A stretch of 64,000 nt of DNA from Amoebidium appalachense (lineage: Eukaryota; Ichthyosporea). How positions within the stretch are numbered: position 1 is the stretch's first letter; every line of letters begins with the position of its first letter. The notes under the pieces are model-generated. The model was given only the letters and a program-made list of their open reading frames with translations. It did not search any database and was not told the DNA's origin. Position numbers and translations under genes: made by a program. The DNA lies in contig CAVNZM010000011.1 of assembly GCA_963693365.1 (NCBI GenBank), positions 186,001-250,000 on the forward strand. The letters run 5' to 3'. Below, piece after piece: positions 12,474 to 23,677 of this stretch.

Positions 12474-14184
12474 ATCACCACAGCTTCTGTTGCCACCAGT
12501 GCCACACCACCCGCTCATCCTACCACATACATACCACCCCCCCCCCCCCCCCCCCTCCCCCCCCCCCCCTTCTCCTCCTCGGGCATGCCAGGAACTCCCA
12601 ATATGTTCCAACCACAAAGCAAGCACACGTCTTCTACTTTCTCAAACCTTTTACCTCCCCCCTGCCCCACCACCACTACCAACACACCAACCACACACGA
12701 AACATCCCTCACACACGACCCATACATCCTGCCCATCCACATACACACACCATCCATTGACGCATACAATTCTTACAGACGCCAACACGGTCTACTTCAC
12801 GGGCCGACCGGACGGGCGCCGACCACTTGGAGAGAGCACAGCACCCAACCGCAAACAGAGAAGAGAGAGGGAGGGCGAGTGGAAGGGCATGTGGGAGGAG
12901 GAGAGGGCAGCCAGGGAGCAGATGGAGAGGGAGTGGGCCAGCGGCCAGGAGAGAGTGGTGGCATTGGAGGGGCAGGTGGTGGCATTGCAGGCAGAGAAAG
13001 TGGTGTTGGTGGGGGAGATAGAGACACACCGGGGCACTATACACCACTTGGAGGGGGAGATAGAGACACACCGGGGCACTATAAACCACTTGGAGGGGGA
13101 GATAGAGACACACCGGGGCACTATACACCACTTGGAGGCGGAGTTAGAGACACACCGGGGCACTATACACCACTTGGAGGGGGAGATAGAGACACACCGG
13201 GGCACCATACACATGTTGGAGGCGGATATAGAAGCACAGCGCGGCACCATACACCAATTGGAGGGGAAGATAGCAACACACCGGGGTACTATACACCGAT
13301 TGGAGGGAAAGGTGGATCGGGCGAACCGTGAGACCGAGACACACCGCAAGGAGATAGGACGGTTGAAGGATGAGGCGGCAGAGAGAGGGGCAGTCGTGGA
13401 GTACCTGTATCGGGCCATGGAAAGTATCACGGCCGAGACGCAACTTATCCTGGCCACACACGATACAGGGAGGAAAGGGTGGGAGGAGGAGAGGACATGT
13501 CTGCAGGCAGAGATTGGGCGGCTAGAGGGGGCACTTGGTGCAGCACATGAGCTGACAGACGAATTGGGGGGGGAGATGGGTGCCCTGGCACAGCAGAAGC
13601 AGCAACTGGCCAATCAGGTTGCAGCGTGGCAGGATCGGGCCAATCGGGTGCGAGAATGCCTCGGGCGTGCGCTGGAGGTGCACTGCGGGCTGCACGGGGA
13701 GGTGGACAGGGTGTGGGGGGAGGAGGGGGGCAGGTGGAGGCACATGTTGTGGGCCCTGGCTGTGGGGGTCGACGTGCTGGGGGGGGTTGCTGGAGAGGCA
13801 GCTAGGCACCTGGATGAGGCAGAGGAGGTGCGTGGGTGGGTGGGTTGGTGGGTGGGGTGGTGGAGGTGGCGGTGGTTGGGGTGGGGAGGGAGGGGGGGGG
13901 ATGGCTGGGTGGGTGGGTGGGGGGGGGGGGGGGGGGGGGGGGAGTGGGATTGTGGGTGCGTGGCTAAGGCTTGTATTGGTGTTGTGCACGCATGTTCCAT
14001 GGTGGCCTGCGCTATCCGGCCGTTGGCATCGGCACTGATTTGTGTTGTCGTTTTTTCGAATGCACTGCCACTCAAAGATCAACACGAAGAAGTAACATGC
14101 AAACACACCTCACGGTCCACACGCTGCACTGCCAGGGGCTACGTGTGTGCATTCTGGACAGAACCACTGACCCCCCACTGCCCC

Positions 14185-14218
<34 letters not shown>

Positions 14219-14425
14219 ACCACACACACACACACATTGCCATTTCCCCAACAGCCGGCACCATGCCACCAGCACGTATCGACCCGCATCCAGGCACTTC
14301 TGGAAGCATCCACACCCACGTGGCTGCCACGTGAGACTGGGCTGGTGGCTGGGGCAGTGGCCGTCTACACACTGGCAATGACGGTGGCAAGACACTGGGC
14401 CAATGAGGGGGTCTATCCCGTTTAA
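9860..14425 (+). CDS. Coiled-coil, tail-anchored protein
   Basis: Exons 10100-10201, 10728-10868, 10946-11124, 11217-11276, 11435-11489, 11822-11956, 12779-13827 and 14255-14425 join with consistent phases. A possible first exon with ATG is 9860-9898. The product (about 640 residues) is mainly charged coiled coil, with a short Pro/Ser-rich low-complexity part around exons 4-6. The big exon carries seven 14-residue repeats of the GEIETHRGTIHHLE type. The last exon ends in a hydrophobic helix (GLVAGAVAVYTLAMTVA) followed by about 13 polar residues and a stop. That layout resembles golgin-like tethers of Golgi or ER membranes, but I cannot name a family. Exon 3 is one base short: the frame changes inside a six-G run at 10986-10991, and one more G restores both halves and the downstream phase. 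This is a deletion or an assembly error. Confidence 0.65.
10202..10420. repeat. ~36-bp intronic minisatellite
   Basis: About five degenerate copies of a unit containing GGTTTAATTGCACAG and GCATGTGATAGGTGG follow directly after the donor of exon 10100-10201. A long G-run interrupts the later copies. Confidence 0.8.
11277..11430. repeat. ~24-bp intronic minisatellite
   Basis: Six or seven copies of a GTGGGCACTGGCTGATATGG-type unit start at the donor GT of exon 11217-11276 and fill the intron almost to the next acceptor. Each unit begins with a sequence resembling that donor (GTGGG). Confidence 0.85.
11525..11775. repeat. Two intronic minisatellites
   Basis: Units containing CAGCACCCATTTTGC and TTCAAGTTCTATTTCCC recur two or three times. 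They are followed by about five copies of a unit containing CATTCAGTCCTACTTTTAAA. All lie in the intron before exon 11822-11956. Confidence 0.85.
11985..12475. repeat. CA/CATA array and C-ACC-AC composite tract
   Basis: A CA array with regular CATA variants runs from about 11985 to 12318. After a short unique patch, 12376-12472 runs from about 33 C residues through about a dozen ACC triplets into an AC array. Both lie in the 822-bp intron 11957-12778 of the coiled-coil gene. Confidence 0.95.
13012..13305 (+). repeat. 42-bp coding tandem repeat, seven units
   Basis: Seven head-to-tail 42-bp units each encode 14 residues (two heptads) of the coiled coil. Units 1-5 are nearly identical in DNA; units 6-7 have drifted. 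Near-identity at the nucleotide level implies recent expansion or gene conversion within the exon. Confidence 0.9.
14187..14236. repeat. C-run grading into AC array
   Basis: About 30 C residues pass through ACC into a short AC array, in the last intron of the coiled-coil gene. Confidence 0.9.
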
Positions 14426-14520
14426 CGGGGTGTTTTAATTGGTTGTTGAGTTATATGGAATGTAGGGTTAGACGGAACGAAAGGGTTGGTGCCACGGTGA
14501 CGTGGTAGGTGGTTGTGGTG

Positions 14521-14633
14521 GCCTGTTGCCTTTTGTGGGTGTTTTTCCTCGTGTTTATTTTTATTTTTCAGAAACTTGTTGAAACTAGAAAATCTAATGT
14601 AAAATATGCCTGTGTAGAGACAACATATTTATC
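14521..14633 (+). repeat. 113-bp duplicated segment, copy A
   Basis: The sequence is identical by eye to 17401-17513 and in the same orientation. It includes TTTTTATTTTTCAG, which resembles a 3' splice site. It begins about 95 bp after the stop codon of the coiled-coil gene. Confidence 0.9.
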
Positions 14634-14639
14634 CCCCCT

Positions 14640-14935
14640 GTAGTCCGGATGATTCACATTGAATGTGAATCAATTTTGTGGCGCTTCTCAATTTCTACCC
14701 TGTGGTCAAAAAATACATGTTACTTAAGCAAAAACTTAGTTTTGGTAGTCAAAAAAACGCCCATATAATTTTTTTTGGGTGTTTATGTCTATATTTTTCA
14801 TGTTACTTAGAGACGTTCGAGAGGTGGTGCGAGCTCCAAACAATGTGAATCAATCTGAAAACAATGTGAATCAATTCGCGACTCACACTGGATCGCGGCC
14901 GCGCCAGCCGGGGGGGCCACGTGATCCGACATATC
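14640..14935. other. Palindrome and repeated CAATGTGAATCAA motif
   Basis: A near-perfect inverted repeat (GATTCACATT/AATGTGAATC) lies at about 14649-14671. The same AATGTGAATCAA motif recurs at about 14843 and 14862. No frame is open through the region. It could be the terminal or subterminal part of a mobile element together with the adjacent duplicated segment. Confidence 0.45.
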
Positions 14936-15024
14936 ATACTAATTAGTGACTAAGTGACACGTGCAGCGTGCGAGGGCTTTTAATGCCGGCATGTCATAGT
15001 GCCTGCCAAATGAATAGCGTGTGT

Positions 15025-15396
15025 CTGTAGGTGTGTGTGTGCGCGCATGTGTGTGAGTGGGTGGGTGGGTGGGTGCCGGGTGGGTGGGTGTATGTGTGTG
15101 TGTGTGTGTGCGTGTGGCGGTGTGCACATGTGTGTACGGTGTGCGCGCGCGCGCGTGTGTGTGTGTGTGTGTGTGTTCGCAGAACGTGTGTGTGTGCGAC
15201 TATGATGTGTGTGTCATTATGGTGAACATTGGTGTGGCACTGTGTGTGTGTGTGTGTGTGTACATGTGTGCATGTGTGTGCACCGGTGTGTGTGTGTGTG
15301 TGTGTGTACATGTGTGTGTGTGTGTGTGTGTACATGTGTGCGTGTGTGTGTATGTACATGTGTGTGTGCGTGTGTGTGTGTGCAACGGTGTGTGTG

Positions 15397-15434
<38 letters not shown>

Positions 15435-15537
15435 GTGTGTGTGTGTGTATATGTCTGTGTATGTGTGTGTATGTGTGTGCACGGCCGGGCGTGTGTGTGT
15501 GTACAAGTATGTGTGTGTGTGCCTGTGTGTGTGTGTT

Positions 15538-15596
<59 letters not shown>

Positions 15597-15754
15597 CAGT
15601 GCGTGTGTACATGTGTGTGTGTGTAACAGTGTGTTGTTTGTGTGTGTGTGTTCGGTGGTTACTGTCACGGTTGGGTGATGGCAGTATCGCGTGTGTGTGG
15701 TCAGGCGGATGTTGTTGTTGTTATTAGAGAGAGGGAGGGAGGAGGAGGGGGAGG

Positions 15755-15786
<32 letters not shown>

Positions 15787-15805
15787 AGGGGGGGGGGGGG
15801 GGCAA
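15025..15805. repeat. TG array and G-rich tract
   Basis: TG repeats with interruptions fill about 15025-15655, and a GA/G-rich tract lies at 15726-15803. The long minus-strand TH-repeat frame through here is not a gene. Confidence 0.95.
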
Positions 15806-16192
15806 ACGTATGCACGTACTCAGCCAGGCGAGCTGCATGTTTTGCTGGTTCTTTCCCGTGTCTTATATAGTGAACAAGTGTCCAAATTTGTAGATTGCCA
15901 TAATAAATGGTCGGACATGCAGGTTTGCGTACACTTGCAATTTCACGTTCAAACAAATTTTTTATTCAATGATACAGTAACTCAGCTTGAAGCTCCTTCT
16001 AAATGTCTAAACAAAGTTTTACATAGTGTTCCGAAAAATAACTGTGATACTGGTACACTCTGATCTTAGCAACACAAGAACTTATATTTACAGTAGTAGA
16101 AGACCACGAAATTTGAACTATTAAGTGTCTTACACTTGAAATTACGTAACAATCCCTCTAACGGGTTAACTTGGGTATCATAGGCAATCCCC

Positions 16193-16236
16193 CCCTTCCC
16201 CCCCCCCCCCCCCCCCCCTCCCGAGCCCTCCCCCCC

Positions 16237-16270
<34 letters not shown>

Positions 16271-16337
16271 ACCACCACCACCACCACCGTGGCATCATAC
16301 ACCACCACCACACACGCATACACACACACACACAGGG

Positions 16338-16422
<85 letters not shown>

Positions 16423-16455
16423 GGCACACACACACACACACACACACACACAGGG

Positions 16456-16515
<60 letters not shown>

Positions 16516-16560
16516 CCAAAAAAAAAAAGAGGGGGGGGGGGGGGGGGGGAGGGGGGGAGG
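16193..16560. repeat. C-ACC-CA composite array
   Basis: C-runs (16193-16270) pass into ACC triplets (16271-16288 and 16311-16319) and then a long CA array with GGGGCA interruptions (to about 16513). An A-run and a G-run follow. Polarity is again C first, then increasing A. Confidence 0.95.
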
Positions 16561-16658
16561 TGAAGGAAAAAACACAAGAAGAACTCTTTGGTAACAGCAA
16601 AGCCTGCAAGTGACGTGACTCTAACTTAACCAATCATTTCACACTGCGACCACCGTGT

Positions 16659-17400
16659 CTACTGAGGCTCGTAATCTGCCCAGTATTCAGGTGTTTTGAT
16701 ATCCTTGTTCGTGTGCCATATATCGAAGCAGGATTTGGCGTTTGGATTACTGGACTTGCGCCTGAACGTCTCTAGGAGCCTGTTTTCAATATCGTCTGCT
16801 TTGAATGTTATGTCTACTTGCTTGGGGTCAAAAATACGCCATTTCCCTGAGAGAGCGGTATCCTCTGTAGCCTCGCTGTCTTCTGTATCACTCTGTGTGC
16901 TATCGTCGGAAAAAATATTGTCAAAGAAATCCGAGTCAAGTGCCCCTGCTTCGAACCCCACACAACTGCCATCACCAAGTTCCATGCCCCCGTCCATTCT
17001 TTGTGTGCATTGTAAGAGACACCAACTACTGGTATATATCAAGGAGATGTGACATTATAACGGTGCAATTCAATCACGGGTATGGGACGATGATCTACGT
17101 GCAGCTCTTTCAAGGGACCACGGTGCGTTGCTTTGTTTACAAGAGCCAAAAAAGGCTACGTCTAAACACCATATATGGTTTTCCTTTGTGTAACAACCAA
17201 TGGTTTTCAGTCTTCGAGGGGTGTAAAGCTCAATAGATGAAACGCTGTTCAGAAGCTCATTATGAGGTAACATATTGCAAGGCAGCACACTTACATCAAT
17301 CAGTCGATTGCAATCATTGATCATTCTATGGGTTGTCGATATCCAACTTTGTGTGCCAGCACGCCCTCGCTGCGCCGCAAAGTCCATATACAACCCATGT
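16659..17400 (-). CDS. Unknown acidic protein, probable degraded element gene
   Basis: Reading right to left, a frame at 17393-17070 has a possible donor (GTAAGT) after a NDCNRLID segment. A second frame, ending at the stop at 16659, encodes about 110 residues: an acidic Ser/Asp-rich stretch, then KWRIFDPKQVDITFKADD and an Asn/Trp-rich tail. The upstream side abuts the duplicated 113-bp segment. The composition looks protein-coding, but I recognise no family and the junction between the parts is unresolved. A decayed transposon gene is the most economical reading. Confidence 0.3.
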
Positions 17401-17513
17401 GGCCTGTTGCCTTTTGTGGGTGTTTTTCCTCGTGTTTATTTTTATTTTTCAGAAACTTGTTGAAACTAGAAAATCTAATGTAAAATATGCCTGTGTAGAG
17501 ACAACATATTTAT
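17401..17513 (+). repeat. 113-bp duplicated segment, copy B
   Basis: Copy of 14521-14633, same orientation, 2.88 kb apart. Identity between the copies is complete by eye, while the flanks differ on both sides, which suggests recent duplication or a mobile terminal repeat. Confidence 0.9.
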
Positions 17514-17889
17514 GAACCGAGGCATCCTTATTCGTCGATGCTGTTGGTGTGAGAGTATTTTCAATACTTCAGAGTTCAAAATCCAATCGAATGTACATAT
17601 GAATCTAAGGCAGGCGTGGTGCCATGTGTTGGTGTGATAAGAACACGATGCAGCCGAGTGATATGGATGGACGGTGCACGTGCTTGATTTATTCAAAGGC
17701 CAGGGCCAGCCTAGCCTTGGTTGCACTCGGGATCTTCGAGTCACTCCCTCCATAGTCTATTCACCCTTTAGACATACCCTCAGTTATGCATCATTCACAC
17801 ACTACCTAATTCGGTACTCATAAATTGATTGTCTTGGAACACCAATTAGTCACTCCATCAGCCATGCCTCATTCACAATTCAGTAGCTT

Positions 17890-18180
17890 CCTCAGTAATG
17901 TGTTACCTCACTTATGTCTCATTCACACTCTTTAGTAACTCTCTCAGTAATGTGTTACCTCACTTATGTCTCATTCACACTCTTTAATAACTCCCTCGGT
18001 AATCTGTTATCTCCCTTATGTCTCACTCACACTCTTCAGTAACTCCCTCAGTAATGTGTTACCTCGCTTATGTCTCATTCACACTCTTTAGTATTAGTAA
18101 CTCCCTCAGTAATGTGTTATCTCCCTTATGTCTCATTAACACTCTTCAGTAACTCCCTCAGTAATGTGTTACCTCATTGG
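17890..18180. repeat. ~52-bp minisatellite
   Basis: About six units contain CAGTAATGTGTTACCTC and CTTATGTCTCATTCACAC, starting near 17893, 17945, 17998, 18049, 18107 and 18159. No coding potential. Confidence 0.9.
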
Positions 18181-19048
18181 GCCGTGTGCAAACATTCGCC
18201 CCAGTGCACGTGCGTGCCTGTGCTGTGGCACACACATAGACACACATGCATAGCTACACATGCAGTCGGCTTCATTCATGCTTGCTGCAACTGTGTGCAT
18301 ACATACCCATGTTTGCAGTAACTGAATGCATGCTTCTGTTGGAGCAACTGTGTACGTACTATCATGGCATGCTTGCTGTGTCTGTGTGCACACATAATCA
18401 TGCATGCTGTAACTGACATCGAATACATTTTCATGCATGCTGTGGCCATTCACGCTATCTACGTGTGGCCGGTAGTCAGCGCCCACCTCACAAAGAAGTG
18501 TTCTTCAAATGCATCCCTTGCACGGCTATTGGCAGGGTAGCATGTGCTGATGTCTGGTGCATGACCCTCCCAGCCCTCCACTGGGCCCCCTGCCGTGTGT
18601 GGTAGCCCAACTGTGGCTGCAGAATATCACATCAGTGGCGGTGTTTGCATGCTTGTGCGAATAAATCGCTACACGTGCATTATGTGTGCGCACACACGTG
18701 TGTGTGCCCCTGTCCCTGTGCATGTGCATCAAGCGTACATGTGTGGGTGTGTTTATATCTGTGTTTTTGTCGTGCATCCATATATGTGTGTGTGCAGATG
18801 TGTTTTGAGTATGTGCATCTCTGAATACACGCCACTCGGGTGCCTTCACGTGTGTTTCCATGTGTGTTCCTGTGCCTGCACTTTTCTGTGTGTGACTGCA
18901 AGTGTCTGTGTGTATGAGTGTATGCCAGCACACGGCCCCTGTGTGTGTGCCTGCACGTGTGCTTGCGCGTGTGTGTGGATGTCAGCACGATTCTCTGTGC
19001 ATGAGCCTGCACGAATATGTGGCTGCACGTGTGTGTGTGTGTGTGCCT

Positions 19049-19102
<54 letters not shown>

Positions 19103-19347
19103 GTGTCTTTCTTTTTGTGCCTTCATAAGTGTCACGGTGGGTGCCTGCACATGCATTTCTGTGGAAGAATGTGCACGTGGGTCTCTGTGTGTGGCCGTGT
19201 GTGCGCGCACAAGTGTAGATGTGAGCGTGCACACTTCCCTATGCGTGTCTGTGTGTCTAGCGCATGCCAGCACATGTGTGCCTGTGGTGTCTACCCCGTA
19301 TGTCGCCCAGCCTCCTCTCCATGGCCCCTATGGCCTCTCTCATGCCC
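18181..19347. other. TG-rich intergenic DNA
   Basis: TG-rich degenerate repeats dominate about 18660-19265, with a pure TG block at about 19060-19100. No splice-consistent exon was found on either strand. Confidence 0.6.
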
Positions 19348-20610
19348 TCACTCCGCCCTGCCAGCTGCTCCTGTGAACCCGTCTATTTTTAGCTCCAACA
19401 CAATGCCCGTGTGGCAGCACAAGTCCATCCACCACTGCACATTGCCACGCAAAACATATACTGCACTGGTGACCAGCTTAAGCCCTACTATCAGTCCCAC
19501 CAGCAGCACGTAAGGTAAATGAACCTTCTCCCCGTCTTGCAATATCCCTTAGCCTCTCTCCCCCCCCCCCCCCCCCCCCCCTCCCCCCCTTCTCCCCCCA
19601 CTCACTCTCTCTCTGCCCCTTCCCCCTTCTCCCCTCTCTCCCACTCCTTCCCTTCTCCTCTCTCTCAATGTTTCTGAGTAAAGGTTGACAGGAGACTCAC
19701 AGTCAGGGGAGGGGAGGTGTGTTTGTGTGTATGTGTGTTGGGGGGGGGGGGGGGGGGGAGGGGGGGGGGGGGGGGGGGGGGGGGGCTGTTACCAAATGTT
19801 TCTCACAGGCTACCATCCTCTCCATGATGTTTGCACGGCCAAAGCCCTCTGCTGACTTTGAACCAATAACAAGCAGGTCCTTGGTGCGCACCAGGCATGC
19901 CGCCCTGTGTCTGAGACACGTGTCCACCAATTGGCTGTCACCGTCCCTACCATATAAGGCAGCTGCATGCCCATATATGGACGCCAGGCTGGCCCAGTGG
20001 CTGGCACTGTTGCACTCGGCAAGCACCGCACACTGCCCCGCTGCCAGCTGCCCTGCAGGGAGACATGTGGTCTGTGTGAGGGATTAGGGTGGTGCCAGGT
20101 TGCGCAAGTGAGTGAGGTGGTGTGTGCAATCGGACTTGTGGTGTGCATTGGTAGTGGCTATATGGTGTGCATTGGTAGTGGCTATATGGTGTGCATTGGT
20201 AGTGGCTATATGGTGTGCATTGGTAGTGGCTATATGGTGTGCATTGGTAGTGGCTATATGGTGTGCATTGGTAGTGGCTATATGGTGTGCATTGGTAGTG
20301 GCTATATGGTGTGCATTGGTAGTGGCTATATGGTGTGCATTGGTAGTGGCCATGGTGTGCATCGTATATTTCCGTCCCCAAACACACACACAAACACACA
20401 CACACACACACACACACTCACGTCTACCCTCTCTCTGGCCCAGCACACACACACACGCACTCACTCACTCAATCACGCCTACCCTCTATCTGGCCCAGCA
20501 CACACACACACATACACCTACCCTCTATCTGGCCCAGCACACACACACACACACCTACCCTCTATCTGGCCCAGCACACACACACACACACACCTACCCT
20601 CTATCTGGCC

Positions 20611-20680
<70 letters not shown>

Positions 20681-20732
20681 ACCCTCTATCTAGCCCAGCA
20701 CACACACACACACACATACCCTCTATCTGGCC

Positions 20733-20816
<84 letters not shown>

Positions 20817-21051
20817 CTTACCCTCTATCTGGCCCAGCACACACACACACACACTTACCCTCTATCTGGCCCAGCACACACACACACACACACACTTACC
20901 CTCTATCTGGCCCAGCACACACACACACACACACACCCTCTATCTGGCCCAGCACAACACACACACACACACACACTTACCCTCTATCTGGCCCAGCACA
21001 CAAACACACACACATACCCTCTATCTGGCCCAGCACACGCACACGCACACG

Positions 21052-21120
<69 letters not shown>

Positions 21121-21301
21121 CCTCTATCTGGTCGAGCACACACACACATACACATACCCTCTGGCCCAGCACACACACACACACACACAAACACACAAAC
21201 ACATACCCTCTATCTGGCCCAGCAAACACACACACACACACATACCCTCTATCTGGCCCAGCACACACACACACAGACACACACCTACCGTCTATCTGGC
21301 C

Positions 21302-21342
<41 letters not shown>

Positions 21343-21358
21343 CCGTCTATCTGGGCCA

Positions 21359-21411
<53 letters not shown>

Positions 21412-21425
21412 CCGTCTATCTGGCC

Positions 21426-21470
<45 letters not shown>

Positions 21471-22029
21471 CCCTCTATCTGGCCCAGCACACACAGACAC
21501 ACACAGACACACACACACACACACCTACCGTCTATCTGACCCAGCATGTGGTGGGCAGTGGCCAGTAGCTGCCACGTGGCTGCCTCTTTTGCCTCAAACC
21601 CCTGCACGTGCAGGGTTAGAACCCGCAGACACTGACACATCTTGCAACCATCCCGTTAGCACCCTTACCCACTAACAATTGGTGTTGCAATCCCGTTAAA
21701 ACCGTCCCCACTAACAATTGGTGTTGCAATCCCATTAGAACCCTCCCCACTAACACATGTTACAATCAGGGTTAGAACCATCACGCATTAACAAACCCGA
21801 TGAGAACCCACCTCCCGGGCATCCGCGGTAATATTATTGGAACCCTCACCCTCGAGCCCATCCCCGCAAATCCCAACCCCGTAAAATATCCCTTCCCCAA
21901 CATCAGTTACCGCTATCCGCCTCCCCTCCTGCCTTCCACCCGCTCCCCCGCGTCCTCCCCCCCCCTCCCTCCCCCCCCCCTCCTTCAAACAAAAAAAAAA
22001 AGAAAAAGAAAGAGAAAACGAAAAAAGAG

Positions 22030-22108
<79 letters not shown>

Positions 22109-23110
22109 CCTTATCACCCCCCACCAGCCCCACCACTTATCCACAAACAGCATGCATCATCTGCATACAGACGAACACTACACCCTCACTTCATATCCCA
22201 TCTACCCACCCAACATCCCGCCCAAAACCGAAAGACGCGCGCACACACACACACACACACGCACAAACACGCGCACACGCACATACACACACACAACACA
22301 CCCTCGCCCCTCGGCGCCTCCCCCAACCACACACACACATACAACACGCACACGCACACACTCAGGCACACACACAAGGGCTAACAGGGGGCCAAATGCC
22401 TTCCAAGAAAAGGCACATGGCAGAAAGGGGGGGCATGCAGACATACGGCAGTGAGAGCCAGGTCGATGGCTGCCTGAGGCTGGTCAAGAGCAATGTAGCA
22501 TCGCACAGCAACACCCAGCATCTGGGGGGACAGAGTATACGTGTTTGCTCCAAGACTAACAGCCAATCCTAGCACCAAACATCTGGGGGGACAGAGTATA
22601 CGTGTTTACTCCATGACCTACAGCCAATCCTAGCACCAAGCATCTGGAGGGGCAGAGTATACGTGTTTACTCCATGACCTACAGCCAATTCTAGCACCCA
22701 GCATCTGAGGGGACAGAACATGTGTTTGCTGCATGACCGCATGACCTACAGCAATTCCTAGCACCAAGCATCTGGGGGAATAGAGAGCACGTGTCTATTG
22801 CAAGTCCTACAGCCAATCATAGCACCCGGCGTCTGGGGGGACAGAGATCACGTGTTTGCTGCATTGCCTACAGCCAATCCTAGAGCCACGACACCACCAT
22901 AGCACGCACGGCACGTCTTGCCGTGTGCCCACAGCTCACTGCTAATATCAGTCGGCACGGAGCAACCCACAGGCACACAAACAATACATGCTGCAACCCA
23001 CGTGTGCCTGGGAGCAAGAAACACATGAACTGTGAACGAATGCACACAAGCACGTAGACACATGCAGCGGCACGCTAAGGCAGATGTGGGTGTAGGGGCG
23101 TGCGCGCGCT

Positions 23111-23142
<32 letters not shown>

Positions 23143-23397
23143 TGCTTGTCCAGCACAAGTGTTCCGGTCGATTTGATCAGCGGTCGGCACAGTTCAAGTG
23201 CCTGTTAAAACAAGAGTGTCAGCAGGGGTGCACGTGTCCGGGTCACAGGTGTGTGTGTGTGTTGAGAAAACCGGGGGTGGGGAGGGGGGGGGGGGGGGGG
23301 GGGGGTTCTCTTGTGGCCTGGGAGGACTAAGATGAAAATACTGAGAGGGTTGCTTCATATGCTGGCCTGCGCATGGCAGGCCCAAGTGCCGTTCGTG

Positions 23398-23463
<66 letters not shown>

Positions 23464-23646
23464 ACCTTTGCATGGTCCCCCCTGTAGTAGGCCAAGTCAA
23501 TCATGTGGCGTTGCTCTTCCAGGCCATCCACGCCTGCATACCACTGCCACGTGATGTTAGCACGTGCATGGAAGGCGTAGCTGCATAGGTGAGAGTCTTC
23601 TTTCTTTTTCTTTTCTTTTGCATTTCTTTTTTTCTTTTCTTTTTTT

Positions 23647-23677
<31 letters not shown>

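Noticed and set aside
11785-14334. 849-codon frame taken as a single gene
   Set aside because: Only 11822-11956 and 12779-13827 are coding. The frame between is a CA/C-run intron, and the frame after 13827 is a G-run intron; the true last exon is in another frame.
20395-21528. CRISPR-like reading of the regularly spaced CTGGGCCAGATAGAGG repeats
   Set aside because: The spacers are TG microsatellites of variable length, not unique spacers, and the repeat is a copy of an adjacent exon end in a eukaryotic gene.
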